A stretch of DNA of 64,000 bases. Source: Falsirhodobacter sp. alg1. GTDB lineage: Bacteria; Pseudomonadota; Alphaproteobacteria; Rhodobacterales; Rhodobacteraceae. The stretch spans positions 274,731 through 338,730 of the forward strand of contig NZ_BBJC02000002.1 in the NCBI RefSeq assembly GCF_000739715.2, written 5' to 3'. Shown here in pieces: positions 29,358 through 37,435 of the stretch; position 1 is the stretch's first letter; each line of letters starts with the position of its first letter. The translations under genes and the position numbers were made by a program. The notes below the pieces were generated by a model that ran no database searches, had not been told where the DNA came from, and saw only the letters and a list, made by a program, of their open reading frames with translations.

Positions 29358-29648
29358 TCAGACAGCCGCTACTTGAGCTTTGGCGATGTCTTTTTTCACT
29401 TTCAGTGCTTTTTCCGACAATTCCGCATCCTTGGATTTCGCCAGGAACGCATCCAGACCACCGCGGTGATCAACAGTGCGCAGGGCCGCAGCCGAAACGC
29501 GGAACTTGAACGACTGACCCAATACGTCGGAGATCAGTGTGACATCGTTCAGGTTCGGCAGGAAACGACGACGTGCCTTGTTGTTGGCGTGGGATACCGT
29601 GTTGCCCGTCATAGGGCCTTTACCGCTCAGTTCGCAGACGCGCGACAT
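29358..29648 (-). CDS. rpmB: 50S ribosomal protein L28
   Basis: Structural protein of the large ribosomal subunit, 96 residues, with the family N-terminus [16 protein letters not shown] and the [12 protein letters not shown] segment. A GAAGGAAG ribosome-binding site precedes it. This form has only the first cysteine region and no zinc-ribbon pair of cysteines. Own promoter and terminator are visible, so it is probably transcribed alone. Confidence 0.97.
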   Translation of the reverse strand: MSRVCELSGKGPMTGNTVSHANNKARRRFLPNLNDVTLISDVLGQSFKFRVSAAALRTVDHRGGLDAFLAKSKDAELSEKALKVKKDIAKAQVAAV

Positions 29649-29714
29649 GATGTTCTTCCTTCAAACATGATGGCACCGCCCAAATAGGCAGAGCGCCAAT
29701 AAACCGTTGCGCGG

Positions 29715-29743
29715 TCCTTAGGCGCTTTACACGGCCCCGTCAA
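29715..29743 (-). promoter_or_regulatory. rpmB promoter
   Basis: On the minus strand TTGACG (29738-29743), 17-base spacer, TAAGGA (29715-29720), about 70 bases before the rpmB start. The same arrangement, TTGACG-17-TAAG, occurs ahead of metZ. Confidence 0.55.
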
Positions 29744-29811
29744 GCGCTTTGCAAGGGTCGTCCCGGATCAGGGCCACTATATATAGGGTCTGAACGTAAA
29801 AGGATTATGAT

Positions 29812-30534
29812 ATGCGCAAGATCCTCACCCTTTGCTTTGCGGCCGCGATCACGCTGGGTCCGCTTCCGGCCGTTCCGCAGACCGCGGGGCCGGCGCTCTA
29901 TTCCCTCACGATACGGGGGGTCACGGCGGGATCACTGCGCGTCAGTGGCCAGATAGAAAGCGGTCGCTATGCCATCAGCGGCATGCTGCAAAGTGGTGGG
30001 CTGGTCGGTATATTGCGCAGCATCCGCTATGATGCCGCCACCCAGGGGCGGTTCGCCGCTGACAGGTTCACCCCCGAAAGCTATTCCGAGCGCTCCGACA
30101 ACAATGGCCGCCAGCGTTCGGCCACGATGACCTACCGCGCAGGCGTCCCGCAGGTCAAAGCCTACACTCCACCCCGCGCAGCCAATGAAAACGACGTGGA
30201 CCCCGCCACGCAGGGTGGTTCCGTCGATCCGCTGACAGCGCTTTATGCAACGCTGCGCGATGTGCCGGCGGGTGAGGAATGCAGCCGCTCCCTCCGCATC
30301 TTCGATGGGCGGCGCAGCACGGAACTGGCGCTGTCACGCCCCGTCAGGCGGGGCGATACCGTCACCTGCAACGGCGAATACCGCCGGGTGGACGGATATT
30401 CCCCGCAAGAGATGGCAGAGAAAACCACCTTTCCCTTTACCCTGCAGTATGAGGCCATTCCCGGCAACATGATGCGCGTCACGCAGGTCACGACCGACAC
30501 CATCTATGGTGCCGCGCGCCTGACACGACGCTGA
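29812..30534 (+). CDS. DUF3108 domain-containing exported protein
   Basis: Periplasmic protein of 240 residues with a signal peptide (MRKILTLCFAAAITLGPLPA) and the DUF3108 pattern: a beta-rich domain beginning YSLTIRGVTAGSLRVSG near 28 and a later TFPFTLQYEAIPGNM segment. The family has no settled biochemical role; members are found near envelope genes. An AAAAGGA ribosome-binding site lies upstream, and the region before it holds a TATATATA stretch that may serve as -10. It is followed by hisD after 54 bases on the same strand. Confidence 0.78.
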   Translation: MRKILTLCFAAAITLGPLPAVPQTAGPALYSLTIRGVTAGSLRVSGQIESGRYAISGMLQSGGLVGILRSIRYDAATQGRFAADRFTPESYSERSDNNGRQRSATMTYRAGVPQVKAYTPPRAANENDVDPATQGGSVDPLTALYATLRDVPAGEECSRSLRIFDGRRSTELALSRPVRRGDTVTCNGEYRRVDGYSPQEMAEKTTFPFTLQYEAIPGNMMRVTQVTTDTIYGAARLTRR

Positions 30535-30588
30535 ACGCTTGAGCGGGTGCAAAGCAGTTGCTATGCCATCGCCAAGAAGGAGATCGCG

Positions 30589-31899
30589 ATGCCACAGACC
30601 CTTTCCACCCAAGACGCCGGATTTGAGGCCGCGTTCACCGCCCTGCTGGGGATGAAGCGTGAGGACAGCCCCGATGTGGATGCTGTCGTGGCGGATATCA
30701 TCGCCGATGTCCGCAATCGTGGCGATGCCGCCGTGATCGAGCTGACCAGCCGCTTCGACCATCTGGACCTGACGCCGGAAACCATGGCGTTCACCCCCGA
30801 AGAGATCGAGGCCGAATGTGCCCGCGTCACCCTCGAGGACCGCGCCGCATTGGAACTGGCCGCGGAACGTATCCGGGCCTATCACGCGCGTCAGATGCCC
30901 GAGGATGCCCAATGGACCGATGCCTCGGGCGCGACCCTCGGTTGGCGTTGGACCCCCGTTTCGGCGGCGGGGCTATATGTGCCGGGCGGGTTGGCCTCCT
31001 ACCCCTCCTCGGTGCTGATGAATGCGATCCCGGCCAAGGTGGCGGGTGTGGAGCGTCTGGTCGTGGCCTGCCCTACCCCCAATGGCGTAGTGAACCCGCT
31101 GGTCCTGTTGGCGGCGCGGATCTCGGGCGTGGACAGGGTGTACCGCATCGGTGGCGCGCAGGCCGTGGCGGCACTGGCCTATGGCACCGACACCATCCAG
31201 CCGGTCGACAAGATCACCGGCCCCGGTAATGCCTTTGTCGCCGCGGCCAAGCGGCGGGTATTCGGCAAGGTCGGCATCGACATGATTGCCGGCCCTTCGG
31301 AAATTCTGGTCATTGCCGATGGGGACAACGATCCGGACTGGATCGCGCTGGACCTGCTGAGCCAGGCCGAGCATGACGAAAGCGCCCAATCCATATTGAT
31401 CACCACCGACCCCGCGTTCGGCGAGGCAGTTGCCCGCGCCGTCGAGGCGCGCCTGCTGACGCTGGAACGCAAGGCGATTGCCGCCGCAAGCTGGCAGGAT
31501 TTTGGCGCCATCATCGTGGTGCGTGATCTTGAAGAGGCCGCCACCCTTTCGAACCGTATCGCCCCCGAGCATCTGGAGCTGTGCGTGGCCGACCCTGACG
31601 CGCTTGCGGCACGGATCACCCACGCCGGGGCTATCTTCATGGGGTCTTGGACGCCCGAAGCGATCGGGGATTACGTCGGCGGACCGAACCATGTGCTGCC
31701 CACAGCCCGCTCTGCCCGGTTTTCCTCGGGCCTGTCGGTGATGGATTTCATCAAGCGCACCACAATTGCCCGGATGACGCCCGAGGCGCTACGGGCGATC
31801 GGACCGTCAGCCGAACGTCTGGCAATTTCCGAAAGCCTTGAGGCCCATGGCCTGTCTGTCCGCGCGCGACTGGACCGCCTGAACGGACCCGGATCATGA
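30589..31899 (+). CDS. hisD: Histidinol dehydrogenase
   Basis: Last two oxidations of histidine synthesis, zinc-dependent and NAD-linked. The start at 30589 has an AGAAGGAG ribosome-binding site and yields 436 residues; the frame opens 14 codons earlier without support. Family motifs are GLYVPGGLASYPSSVLMN near 125, GPGNAFVAAAKR near 210, the IAGPSEILVIAD stretch, and the zinc-ligand region SQAEHDESAQS near 250. The stop overlaps the next gene by 4 bases. Confidence 0.97.
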   Translation: MPQTLSTQDAGFEAAFTALLGMKREDSPDVDAVVADIIADVRNRGDAAVIELTSRFDHLDLTPETMAFTPEEIEAECARVTLEDRAALELAAERIRAYHARQMPEDAQWTDASGATLGWRWTPVSAAGLYVPGGLASYPSSVLMNAIPAKVAGVERLVVACPTPNGVVNPLVLLAARISGVDRVYRIGGAQAVAALAYGTDTIQPVDKITGPGNAFVAAAKRRVFGKVGIDMIAGPSEILVIADGDNDPDWIALDLLSQAEHDESAQSILITTDPAFGEAVARAVEARLLTLERKAIAAASWQDFGAIIVVRDLEEAATLSNRIAPEHLELCVADPDALAARITHAGAIFMGSWTPEAIGDYVGGPNHVLPTARSARFSSGLSVMDFIKRTTIARMTPEALRAIGPSAERLAISESLEAHGLSVRARLDRLNGPGS

Positions 31900-32348
31900 A
31901 CAATCTGGTTCGTGTAGAGGTTGAATGCGAAAGCGGCCTTGCCGATGAACGCCGCGCCGCCATCCGCGACCTGTGCGAGGAAAACAGCTTTGCGCTAGTC
32001 AACCCGGCTGCCCCTTCCGGACCGTACCAGCTGGCGCTGGCCATACGTGAAGGGCGGATCGTATTTGCCCTGCGGGTGGCCGAAAGCCCCGCTGCCGAAT
32101 TCCACCTGTCGGTCGGGCCGTTCCGACAGGTGATCAAGGATTACTTCCAGATCTGCGCCGCCCATGCCGAAGGGGTCAAGAGCCTGCCCCCCGCCCGGAT
32201 CGAGGCAATCGACATGGCGCGGCGCGGCATCCACAACGAAGGTGCGCGCATCCTGCAGGAACGGCTGACAAACAAGGCGCTGGTCGATCTGGATACGGCA
32301 CGGCGCCTGTTCACGTTGATCTGCGCCATGCAGAAGGGATCGTCATGA
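31896..32348 (+). CDS. UPF0262 family protein
   Basis: Protein of 150 residues of unknown function, with the family's signature stretches LSVGPFRQVIKDYFQIC near 70 and IDMARRGIHNEGARILQERL near 105. It is soluble, without signal peptide. It is coupled by ATGA overlaps to hisD upstream and to the phosphatase-like gene downstream. I know this three-gene order from alphaproteobacteria, which suggests a role linked to histidine or to the following phosphatase, but nothing in the sequence defines it. Confidence 0.85.
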   Translation: MNNLVRVEVECESGLADERRAAIRDLCEENSFALVNPAAPSGPYQLALAIREGRIVFALRVAESPAAEFHLSVGPFRQVIKDYFQICAAHAEGVKSLPPARIEAIDMARRGIHNEGARILQERLTNKALVDLDTARRLFTLICAMQKGSS

Positions 32349-32794
32349 CCGGCCTTCCCCATTCGGTTCTGTTCTGCTGCGACCACAACGCCGTCCGCTC
32401 TCCGATGGCCGAAGGGCTGATGAAGCAGATGTACGGTACGCGCAGCTACGTCCAATCCGCGGGCGTCAAAAGCGATCTGGAAGTGGACGGCTTTTCCATC
32501 GCTGTGTGCCGCGAGATCGGGATAGAGCTGGAACGCCACCGCGCCCGTTCGTTCGAGGATATGCGCGAGATGGGAGAGGAACTGTCAGGGTTCGATCTGG
32601 TCGTGGCCCTTTCGCCCGCCAGCCACAAGCTGGCAAAGGATCTGACGCGCCATTACGATCTGGAGATCGATTACTGGCCAATTCTCGACCCCACCGCGCA
32701 GGGCGAATCACGCGAGGCACGGCTCGAATCATACCGTCAGGCCCGCGACCAGATCCGTGACCGGATGCTGGTACGCTTTGGACCACCCGCCTAA
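32345..32794 (+). CDS. Low-molecular-weight phosphatase / arsenate-reductase-like protein
   Basis: Protein of 149 residues with the low-molecular-weight tyrosine phosphatase fold. The P-loop is CDHNAVRS (C12 to R18), and the general acid is expected in WPILDPTAQG near 115. Family members are protein-tyrosine phosphatases or thioredoxin-type arsenate reductases. Coupling to hisD and the UPF0262 gene, instead of arsenic genes, makes arsenate an unlikely main substrate. Its stop interlocks by 4 bases with the opposite-strand GFA gene. Confidence 0.82.
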   Translation: MTGLPHSVLFCCDHNAVRSPMAEGLMKQMYGTRSYVQSAGVKSDLEVDGFSIAVCREIGIELERHRARSFEDMREMGEELSGFDLVVALSPASHKLAKDLTRHYDLEIDYWPILDPTAQGESREARLESYRQARDQIRDRMLVRFGPPA

Positions 32795-33201
32795 CGTCGC
32801 TGGAAAACAACCGTTCCGATGACGCCGTTGCTTTGCCCGTCCGCCGGATGCTGCACACCGTCCATGACCGGTACTTCGGCCAGATCGAATGGGCTCATAC
32901 CCTTCAGGCAGGCCAGATTCACACCGTATTGCGTCGGATCCGACCGGCGTTGGTGGTGGGTGTAGATACCGCAGCGCGAACAGAAATAATGCCGCGCCTG
33001 CCCGGTATTGAATTGATATAACGTCAACAATTCCTCACCCGACTGGAAATGGATACCATCGAGAGACGCCGATACCGCAACCGCCCCGCGCATCCGGCAC
33101 AGCGAACAGTTGCAACGACGCGCCGTTCCAAGACCGTCGGTAAGGGCAACGGTGAACGTAACGCCCCCGCAATGGCATGAAGCATGGTGTATTTCCGTCA
33201 T
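32791..33201 (-). CDS. GFA family zinc-binding protein (Gfa/CENP-V fold)
   Basis: Small zinc protein of 136 residues. The zinc ligands are in CHCGG (9-13), CNCSLC (about 30-35) and [12 protein letters not shown] (about 71-82), the standard GFA pattern. Relatives include glutathione-dependent formaldehyde-activating enzyme; most, however, have no proven activity. It is oriented against the flanking genes, which otherwise form the hisD and infA groups. Confidence 0.88.
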   Translation of the reverse strand: MTEIHHASCHCGGVTFTVALTDGLGTARRCNCSLCRMRGAVAVSASLDGIHFQSGEELLTLYQFNTGQARHYFCSRCGIYTHHQRRSDPTQYGVNLACLKGMSPFDLAEVPVMDGVQHPADGQSNGVIGTVVFQRR

Positions 33202-33340
33202 CCGAACGCCTTTCTTTGCAACACTCGGTGTTTACATGTTGGACAATGCTGCTTTTGCACTTGAAAAAAGTACCGCACAGGCGCATTTACCGCCCACGCC
33301 GCGCCGATTTGTGCGTGGCATGACCCTACTCGGAGACAAC

Positions 33341-33559
33341 ATGGCCAAGGAAGACATTCTCGAATTCCCCGGTGTCGTAAAGGAACTCCTGCCCAACGCG
33401 ACATTCAAGGTCGAACTCGATAATGGCCATGAATTGATCGCAACTATGGCGGGCAAGATGCGGAAAAACCGCATCCGTGTTCTGGCTGGTGACAAGGTTC
33501 AGGTGGAAATGACCCCCTATGACCTGTCCAAGGGACGCATCAACTACCGCTTCAAATAA
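33341..33559 (+). CDS. infA: Translation initiation factor IF-1
   Basis: Essential small OB-fold protein, 72 residues, start [19 protein letters not shown] and end KGRINYRFK, both standard. The frame is open from 33110, but nothing upstream resembles the family. It opens the infA-maf-RNase E/G-yacG-tRNA-Phe group. A short hairpin (GGGCC-GCAA-GGCCC, 33564-33577) without a T run lies between infA and maf and may adjust expression of the downstream genes. Confidence 0.97.
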   Translation: MAKEDILEFPGVVKELLPNATFKVELDNGHELIATMAGKMRKNRIRVLAGDKVQVEMTPYDLSKGRINYRFK

Positions 33560-33593
33560 CGGTGGGCCGCAAGGCCCCCGCAAAGGACCGATA

Positions 33594-34169
33594 ATGCGCC
33601 TGATCCTCGGCTCGGCAAGTCCCCGGCGCAAGGAGCTGCTTGCGCAGCTTGGCGTCATTCCGGACGCCATCCTCCCCCCCGATATCGACGAGACACCGCA
33701 CAAGGCGGAATTGCCCCGCCCGTATTGCGCGCGCATCGCCCGCGCCAAGGCCGAAGTTGTTCCGGCCGGTCCGGGTGATGTGATTCTCTGCGCCGATACG
33801 ACCGTGGCCCTTGGTCGGCGTATCATGGGCAAACCTGCCGACAAGGCCGAGGCGGCGCAGTTCCTGCTGGCCTTGGGTGGTCGTCGTCATCAGGTCATCA
33901 CCTCCGTCGTCGTACGGCGCGATGATCGCTACTGGTCGCGTGATGTGATCAGCGATGTGAAGATGAAGCGCCTGTCCGACATCGAACTGAATGCCTATCT
34001 TGATTCGAATGACTGGCAGGGCAAAGCGGGCGGCTACGGCATCCAGGGCGCGGCGAGTGCGTTTATTCCATGGATGCAGGGGTCGTTTACAGGCATCGTT
34101 GGCCTTCCCCTGGCCGAAACGGCAGCCCTGCTTGCAGCAGCCGGCTGGCCAATGTGGAGAGAACAATGA
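33594..34169 (+). CDS. maf: Maf-family nucleoside triphosphate pyrophosphatase
   Basis: House-cleaning hydrolase for non-canonical nucleotides such as dTTP/UTP derivatives. The start [20 protein letters not shown] is typical and has an AAAGGA ribosome-binding site, giving 191 residues. The SASPRR motif (about 7-12) and the CADTTVALG and KAGGYGIQG segments are conserved. It overlaps the RNase E/G gene by 4 bases. Confidence 0.93.
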   Translation: MRLILGSASPRRKELLAQLGVIPDAILPPDIDETPHKAELPRPYCARIARAKAEVVPAGPGDVILCADTTVALGRRIMGKPADKAEAAQFLLALGGRRHQVITSVVVRRDDRYWSRDVISDVKMKRLSDIELNAYLDSNDWQGKAGGYGIQGAASAFIPWMQGSFTGIVGLPLAETAALLAAAGWPMWREQ

Positions 34170-35200
34170 CAGTGCGGCTTATTCATCTGGACCAGATCCG
34201 CGGCCGCGAAGCAGCCGCCCTAATCGTTGACGGCTTGCTGGAAGATCTGCTGATTGCCGCAGATAATGACCAGCCCCTGCCCGGTGCCATCTACCGGGTT
34301 GTGGTGGATCGCCAGATGAAGGGCCAGGGCGGCGTTTTCGTCCGGATGCCCAATGGTTCGGGATTCCTGCGGCAGGCAAGCGGCCTGCGCCCGGGCCAGA
34401 CGATTCTGGTGCAGGTCACCGGTGCGGCCGAGGGGAGCAAAGCCACGCCCGTCACAACACGCCTGCTGTTCAAAAGCCGCCTCTGCATCGTCACCCCCGG
34501 TGCGCCGGGCATCAATATCTCGCGGCGCATCCGTGACGAGGGCCTGCGGGCCGAACTGACCATCATCGCCCAAGGCCTGATGGCCGGTATCGAAGAGGAT
34601 ACGGGTCTGATTCTCCGCTCGGCCTGCGAAGAAGCCGACGATGGTGCGATTGCCGATGATATTGCCGCAACCCGTGCCTTGGCCGAGGCTGTGGCTGCCG
34701 ATATCAACGGCGGGCCGGAGCTGTTGCTCGATGCCCCCGCCCCGCATGAGGCGGCTTGGCGCGACTGGTCGGATCAGCCCGTTGACGAAGTTATAGAAAA
34801 CGGTTTCGCCAGCCACGGCGTTCTGGAACAGATTGATGATTTCCTGCGCGCGCGCGTCGATTTCCCATCGGGTGGCCATATGATGATCGAGGCCACCAGT
34901 GCCCTGATTGCCGTCGATGTAAACACGGGCCCCGATACAACCCCTGCCGCAGGGCTGAAGGCGAATATCGCCGCAGCACGCGACTTGCCACGTCAGCTGC
35001 GCCTGCGTGGCCTTGGCGGACAGATCGTCGTGGATTTTGCCCCCATGGTCAAACGGGACCGTGCCACGCTGGATCAGGTTCTGCGCGCCGCGTTCCGTGG
35101 AGAGGCATCGGAAACGAGCCTTGTCGGCTGGACCGGTTTGGGTCTGTACGAACTTGTCCGCAAACGGGATCGGCTGCCACTGGCCGACGTGCTTGCATGA
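34166..35200 (+). CDS. Ribonuclease E/G family protein, short form
   Basis: Endoribonuclease for RNA processing, 344 residues, shorter than E. coli RNase G (about 490). The catalytic metal-binding region is intact: AVDVNTG near 250 and [11 protein letters not shown] near 292 each provide an Asp. The S1 RNA-binding region is compact, and the CPxCxG zinc-link that holds dimers of RNase E/G together is missing. It is coupled by ATGA overlaps to maf and yacG. A full-length RNase E probably exists elsewhere in the genome. Confidence 0.88.
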   Translation: MTVRLIHLDQIRGREAAALIVDGLLEDLLIAADNDQPLPGAIYRVVVDRQMKGQGGVFVRMPNGSGFLRQASGLRPGQTILVQVTGAAEGSKATPVTTRLLFKSRLCIVTPGAPGINISRRIRDEGLRAELTIIAQGLMAGIEEDTGLILRSACEEADDGAIADDIAATRALAEAVAADINGGPELLLDAPAPHEAAWRDWSDQPVDEVIENGFASHGVLEQIDDFLRARVDFPSGGHMMIEATSALIAVDVNTGPDTTPAAGLKANIAAARDLPRQLRLRGLGGQIVVDFAPMVKRDRATLDQVLRAAFRGEASETSLVGWTGLGLYELVRKRDRLPLADVLA

Positions 35201-35361
35201 GCTGCCCGATCTGCTCCAAACCAAGCGACGACAAGTATCGTCCATTCTGCTCGAAACGGTGCGCCGATGTCGATTTGGCGCGCTGGTTCAACGAAAGTTA
35301 TGCAGTGCCCGCGTCAGACGAGACACCGACGATCCCCGACGACGATCCAACGCAACATTAA
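35197..35361 (+). CDS. yacG: DNA gyrase inhibitor YacG (small zinc protein)
   Basis: Protein of 54 residues whose ATG overlaps the RNase E/G stop. The four zinc cysteines are in CPIC (3-6) and FCSKRC (17-22), followed by the ADVDLARWF segment that defines YacG; the tail is acidic. YacG binds GyrB and inhibits gyrase in E. coli. It is the last protein gene before tRNA-Phe. Confidence 0.9.
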   Translation: MSCPICSKPSDDKYRPFCSKRCADVDLARWFNESYAVPASDETPTIPDDDPTQH

Positions 35362-35445
35362 CGTCATTTTTTCAAAAATCCCTCTGGACACCCCCCACCC
35401 CCTCCCGTATCAGAGCGCCACGAAGCGGCAAACGCCGCACAGCGT

Positions 35446-35521
35446 GCCCGGATAGCTCAGTTGGTAGAGCAGCGGATTGAAAATCCGCGTGTCGGCGGTT
35501 CAAATCCGTCTCCGGGCACCA
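35446..35521 (+). tRNA. tRNA-Phe (GAA)
   Basis: Full cloverleaf of 76 bases including encoded CCA. Acceptor GCCCGGA pairs with TCCGGGC; the anticodon loop TTGAAAA carries GAA; the T arm is GGCGG-TTCAAAT-CCGTC. It lies 84 bases after yacG. Confidence 0.97.
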
Positions 35522-35662
35522 CTAAAAAACCTTCTGATCAGTGTGCCGGTTTATATCACCATCTTGTCAGTCTGGCATATGGCCCTTCGCCATTCGGAAC
35601 AAACAGCGTAGCTGCCACCTTGTTGTTATGACGTGAAATACATCAACAAGAATGAGCCTCTC

Positions 35663-36358
35663 ATGACTAAAAAGCCGGTTTTGATATTCGACGTCAATGA
35701 GACATTGCTGGACCTCGATCACGTGGCCCCGCTGTTCGAGGATACGTTCGGAGATCCTGCTGTTCTGCGAGAGTGGTTCGCGCAGCTGATCCTGTATTCG
35801 CAGACCATGTCGCTTGCGGGTCAGCCAGCCGATTTTGCCAATCTGGCTGGCGGCGTTCTGCGAATGACCGGGGCAATCCGGAATGTCGCGATTACGGATG
35901 ATCATGTCGCAGATCTGAAAGAAGCCATTGGCACCATGCCCGCGCATCCCGACGCGGCCTCGTCCTTGCAGATGTTGCGGGAAAAAGGGTTCCGTCTTGC
36001 CACGCTTACGAACTCCGCCCCCTCAGGCAAGCCGTCGGCGCTCGATCTGGCTGGCCTCGGTGATTTCTTCGAGCAAAAGCTGAGCGTCGCGCCGACAGGC
36101 CGATTCAAGCCACATCCAGCCACCTATCAGATGGCCTCGACCAAATTGCAGGTCCCGCTGGAACAGATGTGCTTGGTAGCCTGCCATGTCTGGGATACGA
36201 TCGGCCTCCAGTCGCTCGGCGGTAAGGGGGCCCTTGTCACCCACGGGGTGAATGCGCCGATCCATGCTGACGGTGTCCCCCTGCCCGATCTTGTTGCACC
36301 GACACTGGGCGAACTGGTGCAAATGGTTGATCAGGCCTGGGGCGACCTGCAGGACTGA
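35663..36358 (+). CDS. Haloacid dehalogenase type II (L-2-haloacid dehalogenase-like)
   Basis: HAD-superfamily hydrolase of 231 residues. Motif I is FDVNETLLDL (nucleophile Asp near 10; the DVNET form is typical of type II haloacid dehalogenases), motif II is LTNSAP near 118, the lysine is in GRFKPHPATY near 148, and motif IV is VACHVWDTIGLQSLG near 172. An upstream in-frame GTG (35633) would add ten residues. It sits just after tRNA-Phe with no visible integration scar. Haloacid activity is the family expectation and is not proven. Confidence 0.85.
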   Translation: MTKKPVLIFDVNETLLDLDHVAPLFEDTFGDPAVLREWFAQLILYSQTMSLAGQPADFANLAGGVLRMTGAIRNVAITDDHVADLKEAIGTMPAHPDAASSLQMLREKGFRLATLTNSAPSGKPSALDLAGLGDFFEQKLSVAPTGRFKPHPATYQMASTKLQVPLEQMCLVACHVWDTIGLQSLGGKGALVTHGVNAPIHADGVPLPDLVAPTLGELVQMVDQAWGDLQD

Positions 36359-36510
36359 CGCAGTTCAGGGATGATTCCCGCAAACGAACGCAGGGAATCA
36401 TCCGGATACGGCCAAACAGGCATGCAGACAGCCGCGCAAAATTCTGCGTTACGGATCGGAATCATCAATTCTGGATGTTTTTCAATTGTCTATTTTTGCT
36501 TTCGCAAAAA

Positions 36511-36597
36511 TGGTGCGGTCGAGAGGACTCGAACCTCCACGGGAGTTACCCCACAGCGACCTCAACGCTGCGCGTCTACCAATTCCGCCACGACCGC
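36511..36597 (-). tRNA. tRNA-Leu (GAG)
   Basis: Minus strand, 87 bases including encoded CCA. The acceptor stem is GCGGTCG / CGACCGC, the anticodon stem-loop is CAGCG-TTGAGGT-CGCTG (anticodon GAG), and a long variable arm is present as expected for a class II tRNA. Confidence 0.95.
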
Positions 36598-36731
36598 ACT
36601 GTCTTGACTTGGTGTAGCGGGCTTCTAGCCGAGCCTGCAACCAAAGGAAAGAAGTATTTTGCACCTTTTCGACGATTGTATCCGAACGGCATTTCACCCA
36701 TTTTCAGGGCAAGAAGTGAAAGGCCCCGTTC

Positions 36732-37403
36732 ATGGAATGGTCCCATCTACCCGGCGAAGCCGATTATATCAAAACCCTGGCAGCAATGGAGGATCGGGTG
36801 GCGCGTATCGCCACCGGCACCGCTGATGAAGCCGTCTGGCTGCTGGAACACCCGCCGCTCTATACCTCCGGCACCTCGGCAAATCCTGCCGATCTGGTGG
36901 CCCCGGATCGGTTTCCTGTGCATGTGGCGGGGCGCGGGGGCCAATACACCTATCATGGGCCGGGCCAACGGGTTGCCTATGTGATGCTGAAACTTGATGC
37001 ACGCGGTCGCGATGTCCGCAAATTTGTCTGCGCGCTGGAGGATTGGGTGATCGACACGCTGGCCGAATTCGGCGTCCGCGGCGAACGCCGCACCGGGCGG
37101 GTCGGTGTATGGGTTACACGACCGGACAAGGAACCGAACCTTGACGGAACTGTCCGGGAGGACAAGATTGCCGCCATCGGGGTCAAGCTCCGCCGCTGGG
37201 TCAGCTTTCACGGAATTTCCATCAACGTCGAACCGGATCTGTCGCATTTCGAGGGAATCGTTCCCTGCGGCATACGGGAACATGGCGTGACCAGTCTGGT
37301 GGACCTCGGGCTGCCTGTTACGATGTCGGATGTGGATGCAGCACTGGTTGCCACCTTTCCGCGGCATTTTCCGGCGTTGGACAGAACGCCCGCCACGTTA
37401 TAA
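36732..37403 (+). CDS. lipB: Lipoyl(octanoyl) transferase
   Basis: Moves octanoyl groups from acyl carrier protein to lipoate-dependent enzymes. The 223 residues include [11 protein letters not shown] near 38, [18 protein letters not shown] near 70, the lysine segment [16 protein letters not shown] near 145, and the catalytic cysteine in VPCGIREHG near 177. Its last codons and stop overlap a consensus promoter that appears to serve the next gene. Confidence 0.96.
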   Translation: MEWSHLPGEADYIKTLAAMEDRVARIATGTADEAVWLLEHPPLYTSGTSANPADLVAPDRFPVHVAGRGGQYTYHGPGQRVAYVMLKLDARGRDVRKFVCALEDWVIDTLAEFGVRGERRTGRVGVWVTRPDKEPNLDGTVREDKIAAIGVKLRRWVSFHGISINVEPDLSHFEGIVPCGIREHGVTSLVDLGLPVTMSDVDAALVATFPRHFPALDRTPATL

Positions 37404-37404
37404 T
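37377..37404 (+). promoter_or_regulatory. Promoter of the cytochrome oxidase subunit I-like gene
   Basis: TTGGAC (37377-37382), 16-base spacer, perfect TATAAT (37399-37404), overlapping the lipB stop codon and lying 31 bases ahead of the TTG start of the next gene. Confidence 0.6.
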
Positions 37405-37435
37405 AAAGCACGACACTGCCAGACCGGAGATCAGC

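Noticed and set aside
32345-32794. Arsenate reductase of an ars operon
   Set aside because: The CX5R loop fits, but no arsR, arsB or acr3 gene is near and the gene is coupled to hisD, so I kept the broader phosphatase call.
35362-36510. Integrated island next to tRNA-Phe
   Set aside because: The HAD gene after the tRNA has ordinary composition; there is no integrase and no repeat of the tRNA 3' end nearby.
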